Part shown: positions 15,270 through 22,894 of the stretch, piece after piece
Numbering within the stretch: the stretch's first letter is position 1
How the letters are laid out: every line of letters begins with the position of its first letter
DNA from: an uncultured Clostridia bacterium
Lineage (GTDB): Bacteria > Bacillota > Clostridia > Oscillospirales > CAG-272
Direction of reading: 5' to 3'
NCBI GenBank assembly: GCA_944384585.1
Contig: CALWTY010000019.1
Location: 1 to 40,903, forward strand
DNA length: 40,903 nucleotides
Notes under the pieces: model-generated
What the model was told of the DNA's origin: nothing
Database searches by the model: none
What the model saw: the letters and a program-made list of their open reading frames with translations, nothing else
Position numbers and translations under genes: made by a program

Positions 15270-16189
15270 CCTCTGTACTCCTTTAGTGCCTCTGTCATCA
15301 TTTTTTGGCTTTTCGCGCAAGCGGCTTCGAAAAATTCGTCCGGTGCAAAGCTCTGATCCGAGGAGGGGATCACATCCTCCCATCTTCCCTGGTTGAGCCA
15401 TGTTGCGGGATTTGGGATATACCTCCCGTTCTCCCGACACCACTGATCGGTGTGCTTTTGCTTCTCAACAGCAGACAGAAGCACAGAGATATCCTCTTTC
15501 ACGCGCCTGAAGGCTTTCTCGGCGGCCTGTTTGCCCACCTTTTTGGGATAGGCACTCCAGAACCGTTCAAAATCCTTCCTCCGTCCCTCTCCGACCCGCT
15601 CTCCTGACTCGCCATCATCTTCGTTCGACGATCGACGATATACTGTTATAGTTTCTTTTTCTTTTTCTTTTTCTTTTTGTGGTATAAATTCCGATATAAT
15701 CGGGGTTTCCTTCGATATAACCGGGGTTTTCTCCGATTTAATTCGACAAAACGAGATTTTGTTCAGAGCTTTTGCGGAAATATCCCTCTTGTCATGTAAG
15801 TCCAGCAGGAAAAAATCCTGAATCATATAGATCGTATCGCGGCTTTCAGAAGCCTTGACAAATCGTCTCTGGATACCGGCGGAAGTCAAAACTTGAAACT
15901 GCTTGTACACCCCGTCGTCAAAAACGGAACGCCTCAGGCAACCTAACACAAACTCCCGCACAAAGCCGACGTCACAACCACATCCCGCACCGTCCGACAC
16001 GAGGTAGCACTTGTCATCGTCCCATGCCATATAATATCCATTGCTCCGATACAACTCGCAGAGGAGATACATCAGCAGATATATCCCCTTTGCGCCGAAC
16101 TCACTCCGCAGCATCCTTACCTTGTCGTCCCTGAAAAAGTCGACATCAACCGGAAAGTAATCAACCCCGTCCTTGATCGGACGAGCCAT
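15266..16189 (-). CDS. Phage replication protein (Lin1244/Lin1753-type N-terminus)
   Basis: 307 residues. The N-terminus (DYFPVDVDFFRDDKVRML, then GAKGIYLLMYLLCELYR) is the DUF4373 Lin1244/Lin1753 winged-helix domain of phage replication initiators. A low-complexity linker follows (KTPVISKETPIISEF, then KEKEKEKE), and the C-terminus DFERFWSAYPKKVGKQAAEK with WLNQGRWED is the module found at the end of many phage replication proteins. By family it should bind the phage origin and recruit helicase or its loader; no helicase gene is visible in the window. The linker DNA carries 21-bp repeats and an A/T tract, a probable origin. It overlaps the next gene upstream by 29 nt. Confidence 0.85.
   Translation of the reverse strand: MARPIKDGVDYFPVDVDFFRDDKVRMLRSEFGAKGIYLLMYLLCELYRSNGYYMAWDDDKCYLVSDGAGCGCDVGFVREFVLGCLRRSVFDDGVYKQFQVLTSAGIQRRFVKASESRDTIYMIQDFFLLDLHDKRDISAKALNKISFCRIKSEKTPVISKETPIISEFIPQKEKEKEKETITVYRRSSNEDDGESGERVGEGRRKDFERFWSAYPKKVGKQAAEKAFRRVKEDISVLLSAVEKQKHTDQWCRENGRYIPNPATWLNQGRWEDVIPSSDQSFAPDEFFEAACAKSQKMMTEALKEYRG
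15651..15745. other. Candidate phage replication origin (iterons plus pyrimidine/AT tract)
   Basis: Within the replication gene, CGATATAA recurs at 15692 and 15713 and as CGATTTAA at 15734: exactly 21 bp apart, with CGGGGTTT shared by the first two copies. Immediately to the left is a run of TTTTTC/TTTTTG hexamers (about 15651-15680). Iterons beside an easily melted tract, inside the initiator gene, is the layout of lambda ori. This is inference from pattern. Confidence 0.55.
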
Positions 16190-16430
16190 CTGTGAATTTG
16201 CCCTCCCTCCTGACGCTCTTATCGAGCGATTCCGCGCGGAAATACTTTCTATGCGTCATATACCTGTTCCGGTACTGCCGCTCCGTAGCCTCATCGGGGA
16301 GGCTGAACGTGACCACCGCTCTGCAGTTTTCGTTGGTGCAGTAGAACCATTGCTGGCCCTCTTTCCGTCCGCTCTGTACCACCTTGGCACCGCAAAACCG
16401 GCAGCGGAAAATGTCGTTATAGTAGTCCAT
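16161..16430 (-). CDS. Zinc-ribbon phage protein
   Basis: 89 residues with two cysteine pairs (FRCRFCGAK near residue 10 and WFYCTNENCRAVV near 31) forming a zinc ribbon, then a basic helical C-terminus (ERQYRNRYMTHRKYFRAE). ATG at 16430 has GGAGG six bases upstream and follows the ssb stop; the frame to 16445 begins inside that ribosome site. It lies between ssb and the replication gene, and may bind nucleic acid; no specific function known. Confidence 0.72.
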   Translation of the reverse strand: MDYYNDIFRCRFCGAKVVQSGRKEGQQWFYCTNENCRAVVTFSLPDEATERQYRNRYMTHRKYFRAESLDKSVRREGKFTDGSSDQGRG

Positions 16431-16441
16431 CTCGTCCCTCC

Positions 16442-16903
16442 TCAAAACGGCAGATCATCATACCCGGGAGAAGCCGGGAGGTTCTGAGCGGCGGAAGGCA
16501 TATATGCATCCGGGATATACGGGGCATTCGTTTGAGCTTCCGCCGCAGGAGGAGCTGTTGCCGCGTCAGAGCGGGAATCGACGAAATACAGCTCGTCCAC
16601 CATGATCTCGGTGGCATACCGCTTTTGCCCGCTGCTGTCCTGCCAAGATCTCGTCTGGATCTGTCCGACGAGGCAGATCGAGCTGCCCTTTCGGAAATAC
16701 TGCCCGACAAGCTCTGCCTGCTGCCGCCAAGCGACGACATTGAGGAAGTCTGTCTGCGGCTCGTTGGAAGCCTTGTCCTTGTATTTGCGATTTACAGCGA
16801 CGGTAAAGCTGCATACAGGAACGCCGCTCTGCGTATGCTTGACCTCCGGGTCTGCGGTCAGCCGTCCGGCGATGATCGCCCTGTTGAAATTCAAATTACT
16901 CAT
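16442..16903 (-). CDS. ssb: Single-stranded DNA-binding protein
   Basis: 153 residues: an N-terminal OB fold with IIAGRLTADPEVKHTQSG, VPVCSFTVAVNRKYKD, TDFLNVVAWRQQAELV and GSSICLVGQIQTRSW, a Pro/Ala-rich linker, and the acidic tip DDLPF that recruits partner proteins. It coats single-stranded DNA in phage replication and RecT-driven recombination. It overlaps the HTH gene upstream by 8 nt. Confidence 0.95.
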   Translation of the reverse strand: MSNLNFNRAIIAGRLTADPEVKHTQSGVPVCSFTVAVNRKYKDKASNEPQTDFLNVVAWRQQAELVGQYFRKGSSICLVGQIQTRSWQDSSGQKRYATEIMVDELYFVDSRSDAATAPPAAEAQTNAPYIPDAYMPSAAQNLPASPGYDDLPF

Positions 16904-17150
16904 TTTCGTTCTCCTTTTCCTTTCTTAAATTGTTCCGGGGGAGACTGTATTCCGCCACCCGGACGGTCTCGTCAAAGCGGTTCTTGACGGGGATCATCCT
17001 CCGCGTGACCGGATATCCGAGATCCTTGATATCCCATATCCTTGACGCGCAGCGGGCGATCCCGTACAGATCCTGTGCCTCTTTCCCCGTGATCGGGCCT
17101 ATGTTCTCCATGTGGTCTATGAGCTTTCGGCATTGCGTGGTGGTGTTCAT
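16896..17150 (-). CDS. Small helix-turn-helix phage protein
   Basis: 84 residues. CRKLIDHMENIGPITGKEAQ then YGIARCASRIWDIKDLGYPV is a winged-helix pattern, followed by a short strand and a basic-acidic tail. Such proteins are frequent beside ssb in Firmicutes phages and annotated as helix-turn-helix or winged-helix proteins. AAAGGAG precedes the ATG, which shares ATGA with the stop of the radical SAM gene. Regulatory or DNA-binding role inferred. Confidence 0.75.
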   Translation of the reverse strand: MNTTTQCRKLIDHMENIGPITGKEAQDLYGIARCASRIWDIKDLGYPVTRRMIPVKNRFDETVRVAEYSLPRNNLRKEKENENE

Positions 17151-18088
17151 GGTGGGGCTCCTTTCGATTGATTGTAATCCTCAAACCGAGGGCATTTTTT
17201 TCTGATTCGTATGCTGTTGCACCACCGCTGCAGGTCTATTACAACCTTTGGCGCATGGGGCTTATCATACACCATGACATACGGATTATATCCGAGATCA
17301 ATCAGCGTATAGATGCGATATAGATTTTCATCCATCGTAGAGTTATAATTTGTCAGACAATACACCGTTCCATAGTACCCATGACGATCCTTTTTCCCGG
17401 CGGATGCATATCTGGCGAAATTAGCGGAAAGGTCTTGCTTAGGTCTATCCCATGCAAAGTGTATATTGGAAATCTTCATTTGCAAAAGATCCGCGATATC
17501 GTCGTCGTTGAGCAACCGGATGTCAAGTCCTTGCGTAAAGTCAATCTCGACGTTGGTCTCTCTGTATTGCCGGAAAAGATCACGCTTGTCGATACAAGCC
17601 GTGAGATTAGGATCGAGGACCTTGATTTTAGGCTGCCCATTCCAAAAATCGCTGACATCCGCCACCTTGACGGAGCATCTGCCCTCCTTATGCCCCACAT
17701 GGCAAAAGTCACAATTGTTTGGGCATCCTCGGCTCGTCATGGATACGGCAAAATCATATTGCGGATATATCGAGTAGTCGGGGAAACATCTCTCAACCTC
17801 ATGAGGCAAAGATACGTTTTTACTTGCGTCGAAAACCTCTTTCCCATCCTTCAGAGATATGCAGTAACCTGTCCCTCCCTTGATTACCTGCCCGCAGTTG
17901 TACGGCTCCGGCACGTCTGCGGAGTAATCGGATGAAAAAATCTTCGACATATAGACGATATCGTAATACTCAAAGTTGCTCCACCACCATTCCACCGAGT
18001 CTCCTCTATTTTTGTGGTATGAAGAGATCCTCATCAGAGCAAGGTTTGGGAAATGGTGTCCGTCAACGTCTATCAGACCGATTTTCAT
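17147..18088 (-). CDS. Phage-encoded radical SAM protein
   Basis: 313 residues. The [4Fe-4S]-SAM motif CPNNCDFC is at residues 122-129 (Cys122, Cys126, Cys129). The N-terminus (KIGLIDVDGHHFPNLALMRI) resembles a degenerate cobalamin-binding fold as in B12-dependent radical SAM enzymes. Later motifs VEIDFTQGLDIRLLNDDDIA and HFAWDRPKQD complete the barrel. The family recurs in Clostridia prophages and its substrate is unknown; modification of DNA, nucleotide or a small peptide are all possible, and no obvious precursor peptide lies next to it. AAAGGATG upstream fixes the ATG at 18088. Confidence 0.82.
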   Translation of the reverse strand: MKIGLIDVDGHHFPNLALMRISSYHKNRGDSVEWWWSNFEYYDIVYMSKIFSSDYSADVPEPYNCGQVIKGGTGYCISLKDGKEVFDASKNVSLPHEVERCFPDYSIYPQYDFAVSMTSRGCPNNCDFCHVGHKEGRCSVKVADVSDFWNGQPKIKVLDPNLTACIDKRDLFRQYRETNVEIDFTQGLDIRLLNDDDIADLLQMKISNIHFAWDRPKQDLSANFARYASAGKKDRHGYYGTVYCLTNYNSTMDENLYRIYTLIDLGYNPYVMVYDKPHAPKVVIDLQRWCNSIRIRKKCPRFEDYNQSKGAPP

Positions 18089-18109
18089 GGTTCATCCTTT
18101 CACAGGATC

Positions 18110-18574
18110 TTATGGATGTTTCATCCGTAGAGGATCGCATAGAATCTTGATCCAACGCTGCTTCGGACAGGTTGGCGCTGTTGTTTTCCTTGGGCGTGAA
18201 GGGGATGACCAATCTCCGCCTTTTGTGTCGGCTTCTTTTTTCCACCCTGATGCCAATAGAGATGTACCTGACTCTGTATCAAGGATATAGGTGATTATTT
18301 TTTCGTATCCCATTTCTTTTGCGATTATCGCAGCGCGAGAATACAGAAACGAGCATACATTCTTGCTACCATCAGTAGCAAGTCGAACAACCTCAAGAGT
18401 CTTACCGTCATCAAGAAAGCGAGACACCGGTCTACCAACCTGTACAACACCGACCAATTCTCCATTAATCTCGCAGCCAAGACGATACTTGTCCCGATAT
18501 ACCGGATCATGATGTCTATGTATTCTCGATACAAACGCATTGGCATCCTTAAGTTCAATCGGTACAGCCCTCAT
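18110..18574 (-). CDS. XF1762-like (GNAT-type) phage protein
   Basis: 154 residues with the XF1762 signature: IELKDANAFVSRIHRHHDPV, then GELVGVVQVGRPVSRFLDDG, TLEVVRLATDGSKNVCSFLY and YEKIITYILDTESGTSLLAS. The fold is that of a GNAT acetyltransferase, though family members have no established substrate. Two adjacent ATG codons follow GGGAGGA; the second (18574) has the workable spacing. The longer frame to 18652 is a shadow of the Gly-rich gene, which overlaps by 20 nt. Confidence 0.8.
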   Translation of the reverse strand: MRAVPIELKDANAFVSRIHRHHDPVYRDKYRLGCEINGELVGVVQVGRPVSRFLDDGKTLEVVRLATDGSKNVCSFLYSRAAIIAKEMGYEKIITYILDTESGTSLLASGWKKEADTKGGDWSSPSRPRKTTAPTCPKQRWIKILCDPLRMKHP

Positions 18575-19277
18575 CATTCCTCCCGATTTTCTTCGTTGCA
18601 AGCAGCTTTTGGATCGTTTGGCCTCCGTAGCTGTCCTTGCAGAGGGCGACAAACTCCTCTACGGTGTAGGTGTCATGGTCGAGGTCTATGTCGTGACTCC
18701 GAACGAAGGACATCCGTCCGGCTTCGCAGCTTCCTGTGAGATTGTTGTGCCAATCAAAGAGATCTTTCGCGGGGTATTTCACGCCGGGGGTGTGGACCTT
18801 TAAGAATTCGGCAATGCGGTCTTCCTCTGACATATCGGCTAACAGCTTGTCTGAGAGGGCGGAGACTGCGCTTTTGAGTGTGTATCCGTGTGCGAAAGTG
18901 TTTCCGCTTTTAGCGATGTAGCAGGGCGTGAGGGTCAGGTCGTTTTCGAGGATGAAACCTTTGGCGGTGTTGCCGAAGACGGCGGCTATAATGGTCTGTA
19001 TGCCGTCGATCAGGTGTACGTCTTTGCCGTCGCGCGACTTTATGCTGTAGCCTTGGCCGGAGCCGTAGCCGTGGCCGGAGCCGGAGTCGTAGCCGAAGCC
19101 GGAGCCGGAGCCGGAGCCGGAGCCGTAGCCGGAGCCGGAGTCGTAGCCGAAGCCGGAGCCGGAGCCGTAGCCGGAGCCGGAGTCGTAGCCGGAGCAGGAG
19201 CCGTAGCCGGAGCCGGAGTCGGAGTCGGGGTTGAAGCCGGAGCTATCGATAGCGACAAACTTTTTTATGCTCTCCAT
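18555..19277 (-). CDS. Phage protein with Gly-Ser-Tyr repeats and a globular C-terminal domain
   Basis: 240 residues. Residues about 17-75 are a low-complexity repeat of GSGYGSGSGFGYDS-like units; the rest is globular (DGIQTIIAAVFGNTAKGFIL, DLTLTPCYIAKSGNTFAHGY, FALCKDSYGGQTI-like C-terminus). Related proteins in many phages pair a Gly/Ser/Tyr repeat with this type of domain and lie beside a DUF6948 gene, as here. The C-terminal segment resembles DUF7666-like domains; no function is known. GGGGG seven bases before the ATG supports the start. Confidence 0.75.
   Translation of the reverse strand: MESIKKFVAIDSSGFNPDSDSGSGYGSCSGYDSGSGYGSGSGFGYDSGSGYGSGSGSGSGFGYDSGSGHGYGSGQGYSIKSRDGKDVHLIDGIQTIIAAVFGNTAKGFILENDLTLTPCYIAKSGNTFAHGYTLKSAVSALSDKLLADMSEEDRIAEFLKVHTPGVKYPAKDLFDWHNNLTGSCEAGRMSFVRSHDIDLDHDTYTVEEFVALCKDSYGGQTIQKLLATKKIGRNDEGCTD
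19046..19235. repeat. Hexanucleotide-based tandem repeat coding for Gly-Ser-Tyr units
   Basis: On the plus strand GGAGCC and GTAGCC units alternate in imperfect higher-order blocks of roughly 42-54 bp (for example the block with GAGTCGTAGCCGAAGCC occurs twice). All length changes seen are multiples of three, so frame is kept. Slippage-prone. Confidence 0.8.
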
Positions 19278-19552
19278 TCCGGAACCCCCTTTATACTAAC
19301 TTCAGCCTCAGCGGTACAAGGGATGATCTCAATCACTCCCAATATAATCATCTCGGGCACCCATATCGTGAACTTGCACTTGTTAGGTTTTTTGGTACCC
19401 TCAACGGCAAGCTGCGAGAGGGTAGCCGCGCCTTCCCAATACCAGATACGGCGGACATCGGTCATGGTGACTTCGCTTCCGATGCGCTCCTTGATTTTGC
19501 CGAAAAATACTCCTGCTCTGTCGGATCTTACGATGTAGTTCTGTTCTTTCAT
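19265..19552 (-). CDS. DUF6948 family phage protein
   Basis: 95 residues: YIVRSDRAGVFFGKIKERIG, then VRRIWYWEGAATLSQLAVEG and a C-terminal ILGVIEIIPCTAEAEVSI. This is the DUF6948 pattern, a small strand-rich domain of unknown function that often lies beside Gly/Ser/Tyr-repeat phage proteins. It overlaps that gene by 13 nt and shares ATGA with the stop of the HNH-like gene upstream. Confidence 0.75.
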   Translation of the reverse strand: MKEQNYIVRSDRAGVFFGKIKERIGSEVTMTDVRRIWYWEGAATLSQLAVEGTKKPNKCKFTIWVPEMIILGVIEIIPCTAEAEVSIKGVPEWRA

Positions 19553-19851
19553 TTCTTTTTCTCCTTTTCGGTTAAGTAATTTTTTCCAACAAGAGACACA
19601 AACTCGTCCCTTGTGTGAGACCGTTCAAACGCTCTCTGGCATCTCTGACGGAGCTTGAGATCCGTGTCGATGCATCGATGTACGGCATGAGGGGCGTTCA
19701 TATGGCAATCCATACACAGATGCGCGATTAAGCCGTTTTCGTCAGACATCCCCCGCAGCGGACCGTAAAAGATATGATGCACCTGTGTGATCCCCCGCTT
19801 CCGGCAGATGTAGCAGATGCCTGGGCGGGTCTGTAAGACCGGGCGGGTCAT
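19549..19851 (-). CDS. HNH-like zinc-binding phage protein
   Basis: 100 residues. CYICRKRGITQVHHIFYGPL, then LIAHLCMDCHMNAPHAVHR shows two Cys pairs and the His-His/His residues of an HNH-like treble clef (DUF968-related phage recombination proteins). The usual Asn of the HNH core is not obvious, so nuclease activity is uncertain. It follows NinB-like with an ATGA overlap, consistent with a recombination role. Confidence 0.72.
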   Translation of the reverse strand: MTRPVLQTRPGICYICRKRGITQVHHIFYGPLRGMSDENGLIAHLCMDCHMNAPHAVHRCIDTDLKLRQRCQRAFERSHTRDEFVSLVGKNYLTEKEKKK

Positions 19852-20357
19852 CGTGTCGCCTCCAAGCTTCTCATCTCGGCAAGCTCATCGGGAGTCATGG
19901 TTTCTATTCCGAGTTCCTTTGACTCCGAGATGATACCGTCCACAAACACCGTCATCTCCTCTGTGTTATACCCGGAAGATCCTGCCCACACCCGATAGTA
20001 TTTTTCTTTATCGGTATAGAGCTTTTCATGCGGTTCGTAGTATTTAAGAGCCGATAGGATTGCCTGTTCGTTCTGAGGTTGTACCTTGATGACACCGCCC
20101 TGTCCGTACCGTTTCAGCATCGTTAGGTACACCTCATCCTTACTCGCTCTCAGCTTGTCCGCAATCTTTCCGATAAGCACCCAGGCATATGAGTTTTGGT
20201 CAAGGGACCGCTTCTTGCGAAACGGTTTTATCGTAATTTCAAGAGTCTTGTCCTTCAGCTCGTCGTAGAGCGGGCGGAAATCTCCGTCAAGCTCCAGCGT
20301 GAGCCTCTGCCGCGGATCAAAAACGCTGACGGTCAGGTCTGCGATGCGTCCCTGCAT
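19848..20357 (-). CDS. NinB/Orf-like recombination protein
   Basis: 169 residues with the signature KKRSLDQNSYAWVLIGKIAD (about residues 47-66), followed by KDEVYLTMLKRYGQ, as in phage NinB-type proteins. Lambda Orf (NinB) loads recombinase on SSB-coated DNA, so this protein is expected to help RecT-mediated annealing. It lies downstream of RecT and MBL genes and overlaps the latter by 25 nt. Confidence 0.8.
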   Translation of the reverse strand: MQGRIADLTVSVFDPRQRLTLELDGDFRPLYDELKDKTLEITIKPFRKKRSLDQNSYAWVLIGKIADKLRASKDEVYLTMLKRYGQGGVIKVQPQNEQAILSALKYYEPHEKLYTDKEKYYRVWAGSSGYNTEEMTVFVDGIISESKELGIETMTPDELAEMRSLEATR

Positions 20358-21004
20358 GATGGATTAACCTCTCTTTCCCGGTGTTCGTGTAGGCATACAT
20401 ACTCGCTGTGATCCCCGCCTTGGGCGGCGATGAATGCCTCGCATTTGTCTCTTGAAAGATGATTTTTCAGAACCTCATACTCGTAGACATACTCACCGTT
20501 TTTCGTTTTCCGCTCGATCCGATCCCGGATGTCCTCGTCGGTGTAGTTTGCTTCGATAAGATAGAGGTCATAGCCTTTTGCCTCGATTCCGTCGAGGGAG
20601 CTTGTATCGGTGCAGTAGATCGCCCTGCCCCTCGGCGTGTGGATCTTGTAGCCGCATTGAGGCACATTATGGACGAGCGGCACCGGGGAGATGGTGATCT
20701 CCCCGTACCGATATTCCTCTCCCGGATGATATACATCGATCCTCCTCATCGGGACTCCCGCCTCCTTGAGCGGTGCCGCCAGCCAAGGGCAGCATCCGAA
20801 CCGCAGAGTCGGTCTGTCCTTGGCGATACGGCGGATGGTGGAGGGCTTGAAATGATCCCCGTGTATATGTGTGAGCAGCACAAGCCGGATGCGGAGGATA
20901 TGCGCCGCCAGCGCCTTGTAGGACACTCCGCAGTCGCACAGAATGTTTCCGTCTACGATGACGGCATTCCCGACAGAGCCTGTGCTGATCACCTCATAAG
21001 TCAC
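20333..21004 (-). CDS. MBL-fold metallohydrolase (phage recombination module)
   Basis: 223 residues from a GTG at 21004 that overlaps the recT stop. The metal motif THIHGDH is at residues 45-51; later ligands are LVHNVP, YCTDTSSL and NHLSRDKC. The fold is a metallo-beta-lactamase hydrolase of the type found beside recT in Clostridia phages. No RecE/YqaJ exonuclease is present, so it could supply a nuclease step, but other hydrolase roles are possible. A GGAGGAG lies about 14-20 nt upstream of the GTG inside a short stem; the longer frame to 21085 is unlikely. Confidence 0.82.
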   Translation of the reverse strand: MTYEVISTGSVGNAVIVDGNILCDCGVSYKALAAHILRIRLVLLTHIHGDHFKPSTIRRIAKDRPTLRFGCCPWLAAPLKEAGVPMRRIDVYHPGEEYRYGEITISPVPLVHNVPQCGYKIHTPRGRAIYCTDTSSLDGIEAKGYDLYLIEANYTDEDIRDRIERKTKNGEYVYEYEVLKNHLSRDKCEAFIAAQGGDHSEYVCLHEHREREVNPSCRDASQT

Positions 21005-21986
21005 GGAGGGAGAGTGTTCCGCTCTCCTCCGGGCGCGCAGCGTTCGGTGTGAGATCCTCCTTCGGAGTCTCCGGGACAGCCTCATGGGGCATCGGATTCT
21101 CCTCCGGCTCCTGCACCACGGGGCGCAGGAGGCCGTCCTGATGCTCGATCATCCTGCCGTCAGACTCATATGCATTCTGCATCTCGATCGACATCACGCC
21201 CCACCGGGAGATCAGTCGGCGGAGCATGGTCTTTTTCGCCATCTCGTCGAAGTCCTGATACCAGGGAGAGGAGTATTTCCAGCGGTCCTTTTCCGACACA
21301 TTCCCGGCGGAAAAGGCGGCATAATTGTCGCGGGAAAACGCGGCGCTGTACTTATCTGCATGATTGATGATGCTCTCCCGTGTGGCGTATATGGTCTTTT
21401 GGAAGCCGTTGATCATCTCAAAGGAGGCGACATAGCCGATGGTCTGCTCCTGCTCCCGCTTGACGGGGTCACAGATCCAGATCGCGTCAAAAGCCTCGGT
21501 GAAGGGATTATAGGAGATAAGCTCTCCCTCCTTGACCTCCATGGCGGTAAGACGTCTGTAGTTCCCGGATCGTACGGCAAGCTGGATGTAGCCTTTGTAT
21601 CCGAGCACAAACTCCGCCTGCTTGACGGTTTTGGCGATCCATCTGCCGTTCTTATCGGTGAGCTTGTTCCCCTGCTCGTCGGTCAGATAGATCTTGCCGC
21701 CCTTGCTGTCCTTGACGGCGGCGTCAAACGGAACAAGATAAAACTGACCGAGCTGCGGGGAGGGGGAGAGACCGAGGCTGTCGCCGAGGAGCGCTCCCGA
21801 CAGGATCGATTGAGGGGTGCAATCCTGCAGCGCCGGGGTCGCGCTGACCGCCGAGGTGATGGAGGCGACAAACCTCTTGCATCTGGCGGGGTCTGTAAGC
21901 GCGGTGCGGATCATGTCCTGATAGGTGGGCTTATTGATGGCTGCGGAAAATCTCATTCTCTGCGCCGTAACATTAGATTCACTCAT
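20994..21986 (-). CDS. recT: RecT family single-strand annealing protein
   Basis: 330 residues. FVASITSAVSATPALQDCTP, SILSGALLGDSLGLSPSPQL and GQFYLVPF are the RecT core, followed by FVLGYKGYIQLAVRSGNYR and WYQDFDEMAKKTMLRRLISR. It anneals complementary strands during phage recombination. Two ATGs (21992, 21986) follow GGAGG; spacing favours 21986. The gene overlaps DUF1351 by 8 nt, the usual order for this family. Confidence 0.93.
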   Translation of the reverse strand: MSESNVTAQRMRFSAAINKPTYQDMIRTALTDPARCKRFVASITSAVSATPALQDCTPQSILSGALLGDSLGLSPSPQLGQFYLVPFDAAVKDSKGGKIYLTDEQGNKLTDKNGRWIAKTVKQAEFVLGYKGYIQLAVRSGNYRRLTAMEVKEGELISYNPFTEAFDAIWICDPVKREQEQTIGYVASFEMINGFQKTIYATRESIINHADKYSAAFSRDNYAAFSAGNVSEKDRWKYSSPWYQDFDEMAKKTMLRRLISRWGVMSIEMQNAYESDGRMIEHQDGLLRPVVQEPEENPMPHEAVPETPKEDLTPNAARPEESGTLSLRDL

Positions 21987-22791
21987 ACTCATATCCTCCG
22001 TTGATCAAAAACTCTTTGAGCCGCTTGAGCTGCGGCAGGGTGCCTCTGACGACAAAGCGCAGGGTGTAGACCTGCTCTGCCGGGGCGATAGGGGCTTCCT
22101 GCGCCGCTTGTGCGGCTTTTTGCGCCGCCTCCGACTCTTGTTCCATCCGCGCCTCTGCCTTCGCAGATCGCTGTTTCTCGGCCTCAAGGGCGGCTCGTCT
22201 CGATTCCGCCGCCTCGATCGCCTCTCTCAGGTTGAGGCACCTCTTATACTCTACCATCACCTCGTCCCGATCCTCTCGCCCGGCGATGACATATGCCTCG
22301 TCAGCGATCCTGTTGAGGTAGGCCTCTGCCGACTCCTTCAGCCGTTTGGATGAGGCCGACAGCGTGACGGTGATCCCGGATCTCTCAAAAGGGGCGTAGT
22401 CGATGCCGAGGCTCTCGGCAAGCTCGTCATAGAAGGCGCGAAGCTCCGATTCCCGCTCCGACTTGAGCGCGTTCTCGACCTCGCTGATCTTCCGCTTCAG
22501 CTCGGCATCTGCGCTCTTGTAGATGCCGGAGATGTTGTCGCGGTAGACCGCCTCAAACGCCTCGTAGGGCGCGAGAATCTTCGCCTTGATTTCCTTCCGG
22601 CGCTCCTCCAGCGCCGCAAACTCTGCGTTCAGCTCGGCTCTCATCTGCCTGACCTCCTTCACGGTCCCGTCGTTGCAGACCATTCCGAGCGCTCTCTGTG
22701 TCCTTGCCTCCACCTCCGCGCGTATCGTGCGGAGCTGCTCCTCGATGACGGGGAGCTGACGGAGGGTGATCAATTCCTGTGTCCTGTCCAT
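21979..22791 (-). CDS. DUF1351 phage protein
   Basis: 270 residues, mostly coiled coil (EEQLRTIRAEVEARTQRALG; ELNAEFAALEERRKEIKAKI; a Glu/Ala/Lys-rich region at 185-240) and a C-terminal strand domain (YTLRFVVRGTLPQLKRLKEF). DUF1351 proteins are encoded directly upstream of recT in many Firmicutes phages and probably work with it, but no activity is established. AAGGAG before the ATG supports the start. A 10-bp hairpin stem (22816-22840) lies in its leader. Confidence 0.82.
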   Translation of the reverse strand: MDRTQELITLRQLPVIEEQLRTIRAEVEARTQRALGMVCNDGTVKEVRQMRAELNAEFAALEERRKEIKAKILAPYEAFEAVYRDNISGIYKSADAELKRKISEVENALKSERESELRAFYDELAESLGIDYAPFERSGITVTLSASSKRLKESAEAYLNRIADEAYVIAGREDRDEVMVEYKRCLNLREAIEAAESRRAALEAEKQRSAKAEARMEQESEAAQKAAQAAQEAPIAPAEQVYTLRFVVRGTLPQLKRLKEFLINGGYEYE

Positions 22792-22815
22792 TGGTTCTCC
22801 TTAATCGGTGTCGTT

Positions 22816-22840
22816 TTGCCTCCCCCGGAAGGGGAGGCAA
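22816..22840. repeat. Hairpin upstream of DUF1351
   Basis: TTGCCTCCCC (22816-22825) pairs with GGGGAGGCAA (22831-22840), loop of five. On the plus strand ACTATTTTTG follows, a weak terminator; on the minus strand no T-tract follows, so it may act as a 5'-UTR or processing structure. Confidence 0.45.
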
Positions 22841-22859
22841 ACTATTTTTGAAAAAATTC

Positions 22860-22888
22860 TTGACATCCCGGCGGGGATGTGGTATAAT
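22860..22888 (+). promoter_or_regulatory. Strong promoter opposing the early operon
   Basis: TTGACA (22860-22865), 17-nt spacer, TATAAT (22883-22888), on the plus strand although all nearby genes are on the minus strand. Confidence 0.75.
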
Positions 22889-22894
22889 CATCGC

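Noticed and set aside
19046..19235. Possible CRISPR-like or minisatellite array
   Set aside because: The repeats are contiguous hexamer-based units coding for Gly-Ser-Tyr, with no unique spacers and no cas genes.
18888..19538. 216-codon plus-strand frame rich in Ala/Gly/Val
   Set aside because: It is the antisense reading of the Gly-Ser-Tyr repeat; composition results from the repeat itself.
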